Positions 8,719-17,521 of a stretch of 33,141 nucleotides of DNA are shown piece after piece. Within the stretch, counting starts at the first letter, position 1; each line of letters starts with the position of its first letter. The DNA comes from an uncultured Pelagibacteraceae bacterium. GTDB lineage: Bacteria > Pseudomonadota > Alphaproteobacteria > Pelagibacterales > Pelagibacteraceae. A program made the position numbers and the translations under genes. The DNA lies in NCBI GenBank assembly GCA_902592545.1, contig CACJFA010000010.1, positions 1 through 33,141 of the forward strand, in the 5' to 3' direction. The notes beneath the pieces were generated by a model. The model did no database searches, was not told the origin of the DNA, and saw only the letters and a list, made by a program, of their open reading frames with translations.

Positions 8719-10589
8719 GATCTTTTTTGTAAAAAGCTAACAATGCCAGCAAAAGATATTAGAATTACTGATAACCAGATCCATAACATAAATGGTTTAA
8801 CTTGATATCTTACGTTGAAAAAATCTTGATTTTGAACCAGATTAATTACAATAAATTTATCTGACATAAGCGTTGTTTTAATATCAGCTTCACTTGTAGC
8901 AATGACAGGTTGATTATAAATTCTCAGCTCTGGCGAAAATCTATCCTCTTCACCATTCAAATTACTTATAGAAAAATTCGCAATAATAGAATTATAATTT
9001 TTTTCTTTTTTCTGATCAACACTTTCAAAAACTATCTTAGTTTTCGAATTTTCAAAAGTTTCACCGACCTTGAGATTTGTTATAATTTCGCTTGCAAATA
9101 TATTGTTAAACAAGATACTTAGAATCAATAAACTAAATCCAAAATGAGCAATATTTTGTGAAATATTTTTATATTTTTTTGCAAAAAAATCTCTCAAGGT
9201 AATAAAGAATAAATAAAGCGCGCTCGATATCAAAATTGTATTTATTAAAATATTTTGATTGAAATTTTTTAATATTAAAAATGCTAATAAAATTGAGATA
9301 ATTAAAAAAGAAATTAAATAAATCTTATCTTCTAATTGAGATTTGATCCATTTTAATTTTGGACCTATCGCCATCATAAGTAAAAATGGAATTAAAAATG
9401 GAATTATTAATTTATGATAAAATGGTGGTCCGACAGATATTTTTTGAGAAGAAATTACATCTAAAAAAATTGGATAAACAGTACCTATTAATACAACAGA
9501 TAAAAAATACATCATGAACCAGTTATTAATTAATATTGAAGTTTCTTTGCTCAACCAAAAAAAACTATAAGATTTTCTGTCATTATCTTTATGAAAAAAG
9601 AAAAAAATTAAAATAGATAAAAAAATCAAAATGAATAAAAAAACAAGAATAAATAAACCCCTTTCAGGATCATTAGCAAATGTATGAACTGAATTTAATA
9701 TTCCTGATCTTACTAAAAATGTTCCACACATACTTAATGTAAATGTTGCAATAGAAAGAATTATTACCCATGAAGTTAAAATAGATTTTTTTTCTAATAC
9801 TAAAATACAATGTAAAAGAGTGGTTAATGCAAGCCACGGCATTAGAGAAACATTCTCAACTGGATCCCAAAACCAAAAACCTCCCCAGCCCAATTCGTAA
9901 TAAGCCCAAATTGATCCAAGTAGTATTCCTAAAGTCAAAAATATCCATGAAATTAAGATCCATTTTTTTATATGTAATGCCCAACTAGTAGAAATAATTT
10001 TTAAGCTTGTTGCTGCCAAAACAGATGAAAAAATAATTGAAGAACCAACATAGCCTAAATATAAAACAGGTGGATGAATTGCTAAAGCAGGGTCTTGTAA
10101 AATTGGGTTTAATCCAAGACCTTCAGTAGGTATTGGAAAAATATAATTAAATGGATTTGATGTTTTGATTAAAAATAAAAAGAAACCAACTATTATTATT
10201 TGTTGAAAAACTAGAGTTAAAATTTTGTATTTTACTGGTTGATTTTTAGTCCTTACTAAAAATATGAAAATAAATAACGTTAAAACAAGTAACCATAATA
10301 ATAAACTACCTTCATGATTCCCCCAGGTTCCACTTATTTTGTAAAATAATGGTTTGGTAGTGTGAGAATTATTAAATACTGTTTCATTACTAAAATCTGA
10401 AACAACAAAAGAAAAAATTAAACACAAAAAACTAATAACAACAAAAAATAATTGTAAAAATGTAAATGATAATATTTTGGTATCTAAAATGTTTGAGTTA
10501 TTAAAATTTTTATATGAAAAATAAAATAATGATAATCCAATAATTAATCCTATTATTAATGAATAATATCCAACAAGACTATAGATCAA
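8715..10589 (-). CDS. ccmF: Cytochrome c maturation haem lyase subunit CcmF
   Basis: This 624-residue polytopic membrane protein has the CcmF signatures: GTWGNHEGS near residue 90, the periplasmic HPP motif (AIHPPVLYLGY, about 170-180), and the Trp-rich WWD haem-handling domain GWGGFWFWDPVENVSLMPWL (about 234-253). A C-terminal periplasmic segment precedes the last membrane helix. With CcmH, CcmF transfers haem from holo-CcmE to apocytochrome c. Slightly shorter than the E. coli protein but complete. It starts one base after the ccmE stop. Confidence 0.97.
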   Translation of the reverse strand: MIYSLVGYYSLIIGLIIGLSLFYFSYKNFNNSNILDTKILSFTFLQLFFVVISFLCLIFSFVVSDFSNETVFNNSHTTKPLFYKISGTWGNHEGSLLLWLLVLTLFIFIFLVRTKNQPVKYKILTLVFQQIIIVGFFLFLIKTSNPFNYIFPIPTEGLGLNPILQDPALAIHPPVLYLGYVGSSIIFSSVLAATSLKIISTSWALHIKKWILISWIFLTLGILLGSIWAYYELGWGGFWFWDPVENVSLMPWLALTTLLHCILVLEKKSILTSWVIILSIATFTLSMCGTFLVRSGILNSVHTFANDPERGLFILVFLFILIFLSILIFFFFHKDNDRKSYSFFWLSKETSILINNWFMMYFLSVVLIGTVYPIFLDVISSQKISVGPPFYHKLIIPFLIPFLLMMAIGPKLKWIKSQLEDKIYLISFLIISILLAFLILKNFNQNILINTILISSALYLFFITLRDFFAKKYKNISQNIAHFGFSLLILSILFNNIFASEIITNLKVGETFENSKTKIVFESVDQKKEKNYNSIIANFSISNLNGEEDRFSPELRIYNQPVIATSEADIKTTLMSDKFIVINLVQNQDFFNVRYQVKPFMLWIWLSVILISFAGIVSFLQKRS

Positions 10590-10590
10590 T

Positions 10591-11010
10591 TTATTTTTCT
10601 CCTAATGCTTCTTTCACTTCTGGTGGCATATAGTTTTCATCATGCTTAGCTAAAATTTTTGTTGCAGAGAAAAAGTTTCTATCTTTCAAAAAACCTTCTG
10701 CTACAACTCCTTTTCCTTCAGCAAATAAATTTGGTACTGCTCCCAAGTAAGTGACATTTATTTCATTTTTAAAGTCAGTAATTATAAAGTTAACTTCATT
10801 TGAACTTATGGAAATAGAGTTTTTTTTAACCATTCCTCCAACTCTTATTTTGCTTTTATCTATTTCAGAAAGTGATTTTATTTCAGAAGGAGATTGAAAA
10901 TATACAACATTTTCCTCCAATGATTTTAAAATCAATAATGTTGTTAAAATTAAAGTAATTAAGATTATTACTACAAACAGAAATCTTAATTTAACTTTTC
11001 GACCATACAT
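10591..11010 (-). CDS. ccmE: Haem chaperone CcmE
   Basis: This 139-residue protein has one N-terminal membrane anchor (about 9-29) and an OB-fold periplasmic domain. The covalent haem-binding histidine H123 and the axial Tyr Y127 lie in [13 protein letters not shown], matching H130 and Y134 of E. coli CcmE. It receives haem through CcmC and CcmD and delivers it to CcmF/H. It follows ccmD by 10 bases. Confidence 0.97.
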   Translation of the reverse strand: MYGRKVKLRFLFVVIILITLILTTLLILKSLEENVVYFQSPSEIKSLSEIDKSKIRVGGMVKKNSISISSNEVNFIITDFKNEINVTYLGAVPNLFAEGKGVVAEGFLKDRNFFSATKILAKHDENYMPPEVKEALGEK

Positions 11011-11020
11011 GGTTTAAAAG

Positions 11021-11248
11021 TTAATTATTTGTTACGTTTGCTAAAATTTCTTTATTTATTCTTTGTGATTTTGCAGAATTAGCTTGCTCAGTAGTAAGAG
11101 ACCCAAATTTAGCAACAAATTTGTTTTGTTCTTTAACAAATTGCATTTTAGTTACCAAATATAAACTTAGGAAACTTAATAAGGTAAAGCTAAATGCAGA
11201 TAACACGTACACTGCATATCCATTCATAAAAAGTAATTCATTTATCAT
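11021..11248 (-). CDS. ccmD: Haem exporter small membrane protein CcmD
   Basis: This 75-residue protein has a short N-terminus with the GYAVYVLSAF segment typical of CcmD, a single membrane helix (about 11-33) and a charged cytoplasmic tail. CcmD helps release holo-CcmE from CcmC (and from the CcmAB transporter). Identification rests on the helix motif and on position between ccmC and ccmE. The start overlaps the ccmC stop by 4 bases. The tail is longer than in most CcmD. Confidence 0.85.
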   Translation of the reverse strand: MINELLFMNGYAVYVLSAFSFTLLSFLSLYLVTKMQFVKEQNKFVAKFGSLTTEQANSAKSQRINKEILANVTNN

Positions 11249-11952
11249 AATCTATCTAAGCCTTTATTTTTAATTTTTATCAGTTCTGTATTATATTTCA
11301 TTAAGAAAATTAACAATGAAAAAAGAGCAAATGCCGCAGTCATAATCAATAATGGGTAAAGCATTGATGAATGAATTGAGCTTTTTGACAAAATATTAAT
11401 AGATGCAGGTTGATGGAGTGTATTCCACCAATCAACTGAATACTTTATAATTGGAACATTAATAATTCCTAAAATAGTTATAAAAGTTGAAATCTTATAG
11501 ACTTTTTCTTCCTTATCATAAATTCTCCATACAATTAAATACATTGCATAGAACAAAGCTAATATTAGCATTGAAGTAATTCTTGCATCCCAAGCCCACC
11601 ATGTTCCCCAAGTTGGTTTTCCCCAAATTGATCCTGTAACTAAAGCTATAATATTAAAAACAAACCCCGAAGGAGCTAAACTTTTAGAAATTAAAAAAAA
11701 GTTTTTGTTTCTAAATACAAAACCACAAATAGATAACAAAGTTATAGAAGAAAATATTCCAAGTGAAATCCAAGCAGCAGGAACATGAACATACATAATC
11801 CTAACTGCATCACTTTGTTTGTAATCTTCAGGAGATATGACTAATGCTTCAACTAAGCCAATAGTTAATACAATAATAAACAAAAATAATACGTACCTCG
11901 GTGCCTTTGAGGTGATTTTGAAAATTTTGTTAGGTTCAAAAAGCTTAAACAT
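11245..11952 (-). CDS. ccmC: Haem exporter/handling protein CcmC
   Basis: This 235-residue protein has six predicted membrane helices and belongs to the haem handling protein family. The WWD domain WGTWWAWDARITSML lies near residues 115-129, and the haem-ligand histidines lie in MYVHVPAAW (H56) and in LHQPASI (near residue 180). CcmC attaches haem to CcmE in the periplasm. It is the first gene of the ccm run; ccmA and ccmB are not upstream, where hspQ is found instead. A 177-base gap precedes it and presumably holds the promoter. Confidence 0.96.
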   Translation of the reverse strand: MFKLFEPNKIFKITSKAPRYVLFLFIIVLTIGLVEALVISPEDYKQSDAVRIMYVHVPAAWISLGIFSSITLLSICGFVFRNKNFFLISKSLAPSGFVFNIIALVTGSIWGKPTWGTWWAWDARITSMLILALFYAMYLIVWRIYDKEEKVYKISTFITILGIINVPIIKYSVDWWNTLHQPASINILSKSSIHSSMLYPLLIMTAAFALFSLLIFLMKYNTELIKIKNKGLDRL

Positions 11953-12129
11953 ATTTTAATTTAAAATTTTTTTTGTGATTTCTATTATGAAATAGTTTTC
12001 TGATCAAGAATGCAGAGGGGAGATAATAAGATTGAAATTAACGTTTAACACTCTTGACCAGAAGATACAAAAATATAGCTAATTTATATGGCCTAGATTT
12101 GAGCTAAATGTGGTTGAATGATGTTTGCC
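11953..12129 (-). ncRNA. Gap between hspQ and ccmC with a possible structured RNA (hairpin 11999-12062)
   Basis: No ORF is evident here. In RNA read from the minus strand, 12062-12052 (UCUGGUCAAGA) can pair with 12009-11999 (UCUUGAUCAGA). This gives an 11-bp helix with one G-U pair, closing a loop of about 42 bases that carries the C-rich run CUCCCCUCU. On the plus strand the G-U pair becomes an A-C mismatch, so the minus strand fits better. It could be the ccm leader, an hspQ 3' element or a small RNA. No known RNA family was recognised. Confidence 0.3.
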
Positions 12130-12450
12130 TTAATTAGAAAGCTTGAAATAACTAGAGCCTTTTTTTCCTGAAAAAATCTCTTCAATTAAAGGGTGTTTTA
12201 TTGGTTCATCAGAATCATCCATCAGCAAATTTTGCTCAGAAACATAAGCTTCATAAGTTATCTCATCATTTTCTGCTAATAGGTGATAAAATGGTTGATC
12301 TTTCCTTGGTCTCACATTTTTTGGAATAGATTGATACCATTCCTCGGAATTATTAAATTCAAAATCTACATCATAAATCACACCTCTAAATTCAAAGTGT
12401 TTATGCTTTACGATGTCTCCAATTGAAAATTTTGCTTTTTGAACTGGCAT
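12130..12450 (-). CDS. hspQ: Heat shock protein HspQ (hemimethylated-DNA-binding/YccV-like)
   Basis: This 106-residue protein carries the YccV-like domain across most of its length. Diagnostic segments are FSIGDIVKHKHFEFRGVIYD, EEWYQSIPKNVRPRKDQPF and YHLLAENDEITYEAYVSEQN. In E. coli the family binds hemimethylated origin DNA and acts as a specificity factor for Lon-mediated proteolysis. Which role applies here is not shown. The gene stands alone on the minus strand, divergent from yciB with an 87-base gap, so it probably has its own promoter. Confidence 0.93.
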   Translation of the reverse strand: MPVQKAKFSIGDIVKHKHFEFRGVIYDVDFEFNNSEEWYQSIPKNVRPRKDQPFYHLLAENDEITYEAYVSEQNLLMDDSDEPIKHPLIEEIFSGKKGSSYFKLSN

Positions 12451-12537
12451 TGATCTTAGTATGGGTATTTAGAAATAAAAATCAATGCTAAAAATATAAA
12501 TGTTTTGTGATGTGGCAAATATGTTAATATCTTTTTA

Positions 12538-13089
12538 GTGAATAAATCTTTTTTAAAATTTGTTACTGATTTCGGTCCTTTAGCAATATTTTTTTTCTAT
12601 TATTACAATAGTGGTAAAAATTTATCAGTAGCAATACCTCCACTGATAGTTGCAACTTTACTAGCATTAGCAGTAGTTTGGTTTTTTGAAAAAAAAATTC
12701 CTCCCATGCCTTTAGTAAGTGGAATTTTAATTACTTTTTTTGGTGGATTAACAATCTACTTTAATGATCCTATATTTATTTATGTAAAACCAACTATCAT
12801 TAATATTATGTTTGCTCTTGCATTATTTTTTGGGAAATATTTTACCAATGAACCTATTCTAAAAAAAATTATGGGTAAATCTATTCCTCTAACTGACATT
12901 GGGTGGGAAATTCTAAATAAACGATGGATGTATTTTTTCTTTGGTCTTGCTTTATTAAATGAAATTGTTTGGAGAACTCAAACAGAAGAATTTTGGGTTA
13001 ATTTTAAAGTGTGGGGAATGCTTCCAATCACAATAATATTTACAGGTTTTCAAATACCATTAATTAATAAACATAAGATTGATGCTTAG
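12538..13089 (+). CDS. yciB: Inner membrane septation protein A family (YciB/IspZ)
   Basis: This 183-residue protein has about five membrane helices and the family hallmarks DFGPLAIFFFYYY near the N-terminus and NEIVWRTQTEEFWVNFKVWG near residue 141. YciB proteins sit in the inner membrane and affect cell envelope integrity and division. The start is GTG; the nearest upstream ATG (12521) runs into a stop. The next gene overlaps its end by 8 bases. Confidence 0.92.
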   Translation: MNKSFLKFVTDFGPLAIFFFYYYNSGKNLSVAIPPLIVATLLALAVVWFFEKKIPPMPLVSGILITFFGGLTIYFNDPIFIYVKPTIINIMFALALFFGKYFTNEPILKKIMGKSIPLTDIGWEILNKRWMYFFFGLALLNEIVWRTQTEEFWVNFKVWGMLPITIIFTGFQIPLINKHKIDA

Positions 13090-13426
13090 TAATTTAAAAT
13101 TAGTAGTAAATAATCCTCATAATAAAAATGAAGAAAAACATTTTTTTGAAAAAGATGAGCTAAAAATTATATTAGACTTATATGCCAAGATGGTTTCGGA
13201 AGGTTCTTGGAAAGATTATGGTTTAAGTATTTCTAGTAAGCAAGTAGGGTTTAGTGTTTTTAGAAATGCTACTGAAAATGCTCTTTATAAAATTTGTAAA
13301 AATTTTAAGCCTAAAAATAAAAATCTTAAATATTTGATTACTGATACAAGTGGTAAAATACTAAAAAATTCTTTCGATCTTAGAATTTTATTAAAAAATA
13401 CCAACTGGAAGAAACTTCAAAAATAA
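13082..13426 (+). CDS. DUF2794 family protein
   Basis: This protein of about 114 residues begins at the ATG at 13082; a TTG one codon earlier is a poorer start. The core FFEKDELKIILDLYAKMV, GSWKDYGL and VGFSVFRNATENALYKI matches the alphaproteobacterial DUF2794 family, of unknown function. The start lies inside the end of yciB (8-base overlap), suggesting coupled translation. Its stop is only 2 bases from the convergent stop of the BI-1 family gene. No signal peptide or membrane segment is visible. Confidence 0.85.
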   Translation: MLSNLKLVVNNPHNKNEEKHFFEKDELKIILDLYAKMVSEGSWKDYGLSISSKQVGFSVFRNATENALYKICKNFKPKNKNLKYLITDTSGKILKNSFDLRILLKNTNWKKLQK

Positions 13427-13428
13427 AT

Positions 13429-14196
13429 TTATCTTCTTTGACCAAATAATCTTAACAACATTATAAATAGGTTGATAAAATCTAGATATAAAGTTAAAGC
13501 GCCCATTACAGCTTTCTTTCCCATTAACTCACCTGAATCTGAGGCAACATACATATTTTTGATTTTCTGAGTGTCATAAGCTGTTAAACCAACAAATATT
13601 AAAACACCTAAAATTGAAATCACAAAATACATCATAGAAGATTTCATAAAGATATTAACAATTGAAGCTATAATTATTCCAATTAGACCCATCATTAAAA
13701 AAGATCCAAACTTTGTAAGATCTCTTTTAGTCGTGTATCCATAAATACTCATCGCTCCAAATGTTGCAGACGTAATGAAGAAAACTCTAGTTACACTCAT
13801 TCCAGTGTAAACTAATAATATTGAAGATAAAGATAGACCCATCAAAGCTGCAAAAACCCAAAACGTAGTTTGTGCTTTTGATGCACTCATCTTATTAATT
13901 CCAAAACTCATGTAAAAAACGATACCTAGAGGAGCTAACATTACAAGCCATTTAAGACCTGATAAATAAATTGCATTCCCCATCTGCGTTAGACCAACAA
14001 TTGAACCTGCATCATTAGTAACAACAGACATTTTAAATGTTAATAGTGCTACTATTCCAGTTAGCAATACTCCTGTTGCCATGTAATTATAAACTTTTAG
14101 CATGTAGGCTCTTAAGCCTTCATCCATTACAGCAGCCGATTGTTGTGCTGCTTTAGCTCTAGCTCTATTTAGTATTCCGTTTTTATCAAATTCCAT
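13429..14196 (-). CDS. Bax inhibitor-1/YccA family membrane protein
   Basis: This 255-residue protein has seven predicted membrane helices after a cytoplasmic N-terminus of about 35 residues (AVMDEGLRAYMLKVYNYMATG, family signature). The segment GLTAYDTQKIKNMY near residue 207 is the family signature containing the conserved acidic residue associated with Ca2+/H+ sensitivity in bacterial BI-1 homologues. It is likely an inner-membrane ion-leak or protease-associated protein (YbhL/YccA relatives); the substrate is unknown. The promoter-like hexamers lie so close to the ATG that the transcript may have almost no leader. Confidence 0.92.
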   Translation of the reverse strand: MEFDKNGILNRARAKAAQQSAAVMDEGLRAYMLKVYNYMATGVLLTGIVALLTFKMSVVTNDAGSIVGLTQMGNAIYLSGLKWLVMLAPLGIVFYMSFGINKMSASKAQTTFWVFAALMGLSLSSILLVYTGMSVTRVFFITSATFGAMSIYGYTTKRDLTKFGSFLMMGLIGIIIASIVNIFMKSSMMYFVISILGVLIFVGLTAYDTQKIKNMYVASDSGELMGKKAVMGALTLYLDFINLFIMLLRLFGQRR

Positions 14197-14203
14197 AATT
14201 AGT

Positions 14204-14233
14204 ATTATATATATTCTTTTACTAATTATTCAA
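14204..14233 (-). promoter_or_regulatory. Sigma-70-type promoter for the BI-1 family gene
   Basis: On the minus strand TTGAAT (14233-14228) and a perfect TATAAT (14209-14204) are separated by 18 bases. Only 7 bases lie between the -10 and the ATG at 14196, so transcription would begin at or next to the start codon (leaderless). No ribosome binding site is visible, which agrees. Confidence 0.45.
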
Positions 14234-14275
14234 GATACCTTAAAAGATTAACAAAAATTTAACTTAATATTTCTA

Positions 14276-15310
14276 ATGAATTATAAAAATTTAGGTAATA
14301 CTGATATTAAAGTAAGTACAATTTGTCTCGGTACTATGACTTGGGGAGAACAAAATACTGAACTTGAAGCATTTGAACAAATGGATTTTGCTTTAGATCA
14401 AGGAGTAAACTTTTGGGACACTGCTGAATTATATGCAGTACCTCCTAGAAAAGAAACATACGGTGATACAGAAGAAATAATTGGTAACTGGTTTGAAAAG
14501 ACCAAAAAAAGAGACAAAGTCATTCTTGCAACAAAAGTTGCCGGCCCAGCAAGACATTATTTAAGAAGTGGAGAAAATAGTTTTACAGGTCCAAATTTAA
14601 AATCTGCTTTAAATGACAGTCTCAAAAGACTTAAAACTGATTATATAGATTTATATCAACTTCATTGGCCAGAGAGAAATGTAAATAATTTTGGAAGACT
14701 TGGTTATGTTCATAAGGAAAATGAATGGAATAAATTTGAAGATGTTCTTGCAGAATTAAATAAATATATTGATCAGGGAAAAATAAGATATGTTGGTTTA
14801 TCAAATGAAACCCCGTGGGGAGTTTTAAATTATCTTCAATTATCTAAAGACAAAAAATTACCAAGGATGATGTCAATTCAAAATCCTTACAGCTTATTAA
14901 ATAGATCTTACGAAGTTGGATTAGCAGAAGTTTCTATAAGAGAAAATATTGGCTGCTTAGCTTACTCTCCACTTGCAAGTGGATATTTAAGTGGAAAATA
15001 TAGAAACAATAATTTTCCTAAAGGATCAAGAATGGATAGAGATTTTGATTTCTGGACAAGGTATAGAAAGCCGAATACTGAGGATGCAGTTGAGCATTAT
15101 TTCAAAATTAGTGAAAAATTTGATCTAGATATGAGTCAAATGTCTATTAAATTTTGTGAAATCCAAGACTTTATGACTAGTGTAATAATTGGAGCAACTA
15201 CAATGGAGCAGTTGAAAACAAATATAGAAAGTGTAAATGTAAACTTATCTGATGATGCCATTAAAGAAATTAACCAAGTACAAACAATTTATCCAAATCC
15301 ATGTCCATAA
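14276..15310 (+). CDS. Aldo/keto reductase, Tas-like
   Basis: This 344-residue (beta/alpha)8 NADP(H)-dependent aldo/keto reductase has the complete catalytic tetrad D48, Y53, K87 and H130, in FWDTAELYAVPP, LATKVAG and YQLHWPER. The insertion AVPPRKETYGDTEE and overall length match the Tas subfamily. The substrate is unknown; these cytoplasmic enzymes reduce aldehydes and ketones. The last 10 bases overlap the start of the IalB-like gene. The promoter must lie in the 79-base gap shared with the divergent BI-1 family gene. Confidence 0.92.
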   Translation: MNYKNLGNTDIKVSTICLGTMTWGEQNTELEAFEQMDFALDQGVNFWDTAELYAVPPRKETYGDTEEIIGNWFEKTKKRDKVILATKVAGPARHYLRSGENSFTGPNLKSALNDSLKRLKTDYIDLYQLHWPERNVNNFGRLGYVHKENEWNKFEDVLAELNKYIDQGKIRYVGLSNETPWGVLNYLQLSKDKKLPRMMSIQNPYSLLNRSYEVGLAEVSIRENIGCLAYSPLASGYLSGKYRNNNFPKGSRMDRDFDFWTRYRKPNTEDAVEHYFKISEKFDLDMSQMSIKFCEIQDFMTSVIIGATTMEQLKTNIESVNVNLSDDAIKEINQVQTIYPNPCP

Positions 15311-15813
15311 TTAAAAAAATTACAATATTTTTAGGAATATTTTTTATAAGTGGTGTTACCCAACTTTCAGCCGAAGAAATTAAAAAAATTGGTAAATATA
15401 AAGATTGGGAAGCAATGGTCGTTATGGATGCTAACGGTAAAGTATGCTTTGCTCAATCTTTACCTATTTTGCAAGCTCCAAAAACAAACAAAAGAGATGC
15501 AAAATTATTTGTAGCATTCAGACCAAACGACAATATAAAAAATGAAGTAAGTGTTACCCCAGGTTATGAATTTAACAAAAATAATTCTGTAACAGCTGCT
15601 TCAGGAAAGAATAAATTTAAATTTGATATTAAAGAACAAGGTTTTGCATGGATTGCAGACAATAAAATCGAATTAAAAATGATTAAACAAATGAGAAAAG
15701 GATCTAGAATTATGATCACTGGATACAATCAACAAGGTTCTCAAACAATTGATCATTATTCATTATTAGGATTTACTAAAGCTTATAATGCTTCAAGAAA
15801 AGCTTGTAGTTAA
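15301..15813 (+). CDS. IalB (invasion associated locus B) family exported protein
   Basis: This 170-residue protein has an N-terminal signal peptide (about residues 1-24, cleavage near LSA/EE). The mature part (KYKDWEAMVV, VCFAQSLP, ITGYNQQGSQTIDHYSLLGF, and two Cys, one in the last residues) matches the IalB family widespread in Alphaproteobacteria. IalB itself affects host-cell entry in Bartonella, but the family is common in free-living bacteria, where its role is unknown. It is probably periplasmic with a Cys pair forming a disulfide. It overlaps the aldo/keto reductase end by 10 bases. Confidence 0.85.
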   Translation: MSIIKKITIFLGIFFISGVTQLSAEEIKKIGKYKDWEAMVVMDANGKVCFAQSLPILQAPKTNKRDAKLFVAFRPNDNIKNEVSVTPGYEFNKNNSVTAASGKNKFKFDIKEQGFAWIADNKIELKMIKQMRKGSRIMITGYNQQGSQTIDHYSLLGFTKAYNASRKACS

Positions 15814-15817
15814 TTCA

Positions 15818-17005
15818 ATGAAATCAAAAAAGAAAATTGTTCTAGCTTATTCTGGAGGGCTCGATACCTCTATAATTTTAAAATGGCTTCAAGAAAATTA
15901 TGATGCAGATGTAATTTGTTATACAGCAGATGTAGGCCAAGAAATTGATAGAAAAAAAATTATAACTAATGCAAAAAAATTTGGTGTTAAAAATATAATT
16001 ATTAAAGATTTAAAAGATATTTTTGTTAAAGATTATGTTTATCCAATGATTAGAGGACACGCGATCTATGAGGGTGTTTATTTATTAGGGACATCAATAG
16101 CAAGACCTCTTATTGCAAAAGATCAAATAAGAGTAGCTAAAAAATTTAAAGCCTATGCAGTTTCGCATGGAGCAACTGGTAAAGGCAATGATCAAGTTAG
16201 ATTTGAATTAGGCTATCATTATTTTGGGCCTAAAATTAAAATCATAGCCCCGTGGAGAATTTGGAAACTAAAATCTAGAACAGACTTAATTAATTATGCA
16301 AAAAAACACGGCATAGCTATACCTAAAGATAAAAAAGGTGCGCCTCCTTTTTCAGTAGATGACAATTTGTTTCATACATCAACCGAAGGCAAGGTTTTAG
16401 AAAATCCAAAAAATTCTGCACCAGAATTTATTTTTCAGCGAACAGTTTCTCCAGAAAAGGCACCTAATAAACCATCGTTTGTTACTATCAATTTTAAAAA
16501 TGGTGATCCTTTTGGAATAAATGGAAAAAAAATGTCTCCAGCTAAATTATTAACAAAGCTCAATGACATCGCAGGTAAAAATGGAATTGGAAGAGTTGAC
16601 TTAGTGGAGAATAGATTTTTAGGTATCAAATCTAGAGGTGTATATGAAACACCCGGTGGAACTCTTTTAATCAATGCTCATCGAGCAATTGAGTCTGTTA
16701 CTTTAGACAGAGAAACTATGCATAAAAAAGATCAGATAATGTCTAGATATGCAGAGTTAATTTACAATGGTTATTGGTACTCAAAAGAAAGATTTAAACT
16801 TCAAAAAATTGTAGATTTAAAAAGAAGTAAAGTTAATGGCTCAGTTAAATTTAAATTGTATAAAGGAAATATTACAATTCAATCTAGAGTTACTAATAGC
16901 AGCGCATATTCAATGAAGAAGGTATCTTTTGAAGAAAATAAATCATTTAATAAATCTAACGTTGAGAGATTTATCAATTTTCATAAGAAAAAGCTTCATA
17001 CTTAG
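15818..17005 (+). CDS. argG: Argininosuccinate synthase
   Basis: This protein of about 395 residues joins citrulline and aspartate using ATP in arginine synthesis. The ATP pyrophosphatase P-loop AYSGGLDTS lies at the N-terminus, and ADVGQE, SHGATGKGNDQVRFELGY and the APWR segment are conserved. I chose the ATG at 15818 (MKSKKKIVLAYSGG) because it directly precedes the conserved N-terminus and lies 4 bases after the upstream stop. An in-frame ATG at 15788 would overlap the IalB-like gene and add ten non-conserved residues. Length is normal. Confidence 0.97.
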   Translation: MKSKKKIVLAYSGGLDTSIILKWLQENYDADVICYTADVGQEIDRKKIITNAKKFGVKNIIIKDLKDIFVKDYVYPMIRGHAIYEGVYLLGTSIARPLIAKDQIRVAKKFKAYAVSHGATGKGNDQVRFELGYHYFGPKIKIIAPWRIWKLKSRTDLINYAKKHGIAIPKDKKGAPPFSVDDNLFHTSTEGKVLENPKNSAPEFIFQRTVSPEKAPNKPSFVTINFKNGDPFGINGKKMSPAKLLTKLNDIAGKNGIGRVDLVENRFLGIKSRGVYETPGGTLLINAHRAIESVTLDRETMHKKDQIMSRYAELIYNGYWYSKERFKLQKIVDLKRSKVNGSVKFKLYKGNITIQSRVTNSSAYSMKKVSFEENKSFNKSNVERFINFHKKKLHT

Positions 17006-17014
17006 ATTGCTTTA

Positions 17015-17034
17015 GGACAAATTGACATTTGTTT
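17015..17034 (+). terminator. Possible weak terminator after argG
   Basis: GGACAAAT and ATTTGTTT flank a TGAC loop, giving six Watson-Crick pairs plus two G-U pairs, about 10 bases after the argG stop. The stem is A+T-rich and no clean U-tract follows, so termination strength is doubtful. Confidence 0.35.
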
Positions 17035-17062
17035 AAATCAGTAAAAATTATATCCTTAGACC

Positions 17063-17521
17063 ATGGAATCAATAAAGAATTGGATGAGAGATGCTGCAAA
17101 TATTTTATTTGATGATAGTAAGAATGATCTACGTGCACTTCCTAAGACAGTTAGATTACAAATTCTTTTAGTTTTAAGTTTTATTTGGACTACTGTTTTT
17201 AGTTTATATGTTTTTTCTTACACAACTTTCGCATTTGGGTGGGCTGGACTTTTTTTAGCTCATATAGGTTTAATATTTGCCGTTTATATGACTTTTAAAC
17301 AATTCCATAGAGCAGAAGAGAAGTCTGCAAGTGTTTTTCAAACAAAAAATTTTGATCCTTTTAAAATCATGGTCATAGTTTTTGTAATAGTATTTATATT
17401 CGTATTTTCAAAAGGAATTGAGGTTTTGACAAGTCCAAACCCGAACTCTTATTCAATCCCTTATGATGGTCCCTTAAAATCTGCAATTGAAAAATGGTTA
17501 CCTTTTAGTAAAGATAAATAA
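17063..17521 (+). CDS. Unrecognised small inner membrane protein
   Basis: This 152-residue protein starts with a soluble amphipathic stretch of about 30 residues (IKNWMRDAANILFDDSKNDL). Three hydrophobic helices follow (about 33-54, 58-80 and 101-121), then a short C-terminal segment rich in Pro/Ser. I do not recognise a family. Its stop codon shares a base with the start of the PsiE-like gene (TAATG), so the two are likely made together and may act together. It follows argG by 57 bases with a hairpin between. Confidence 0.75.
   Translation: MESIKNWMRDAANILFDDSKNDLRALPKTVRLQILLVLSFIWTTVFSLYVFSYTTFAFGWAGLFLAHIGLIFAVYMTFKQFHRAEEKSASVFQTKNFDPFKIMVIVFVIVFIFVFSKGIEVLTSPNPNSYSIPYDGPLKSAIEKWLPFSKDK

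Noticed and set aside
15788..15817. Longer argG start at ATG 15788
   Set aside because: It would overlap the IalB-like gene by 26 bases and add ten residues not expected before the conserved P-loop start.
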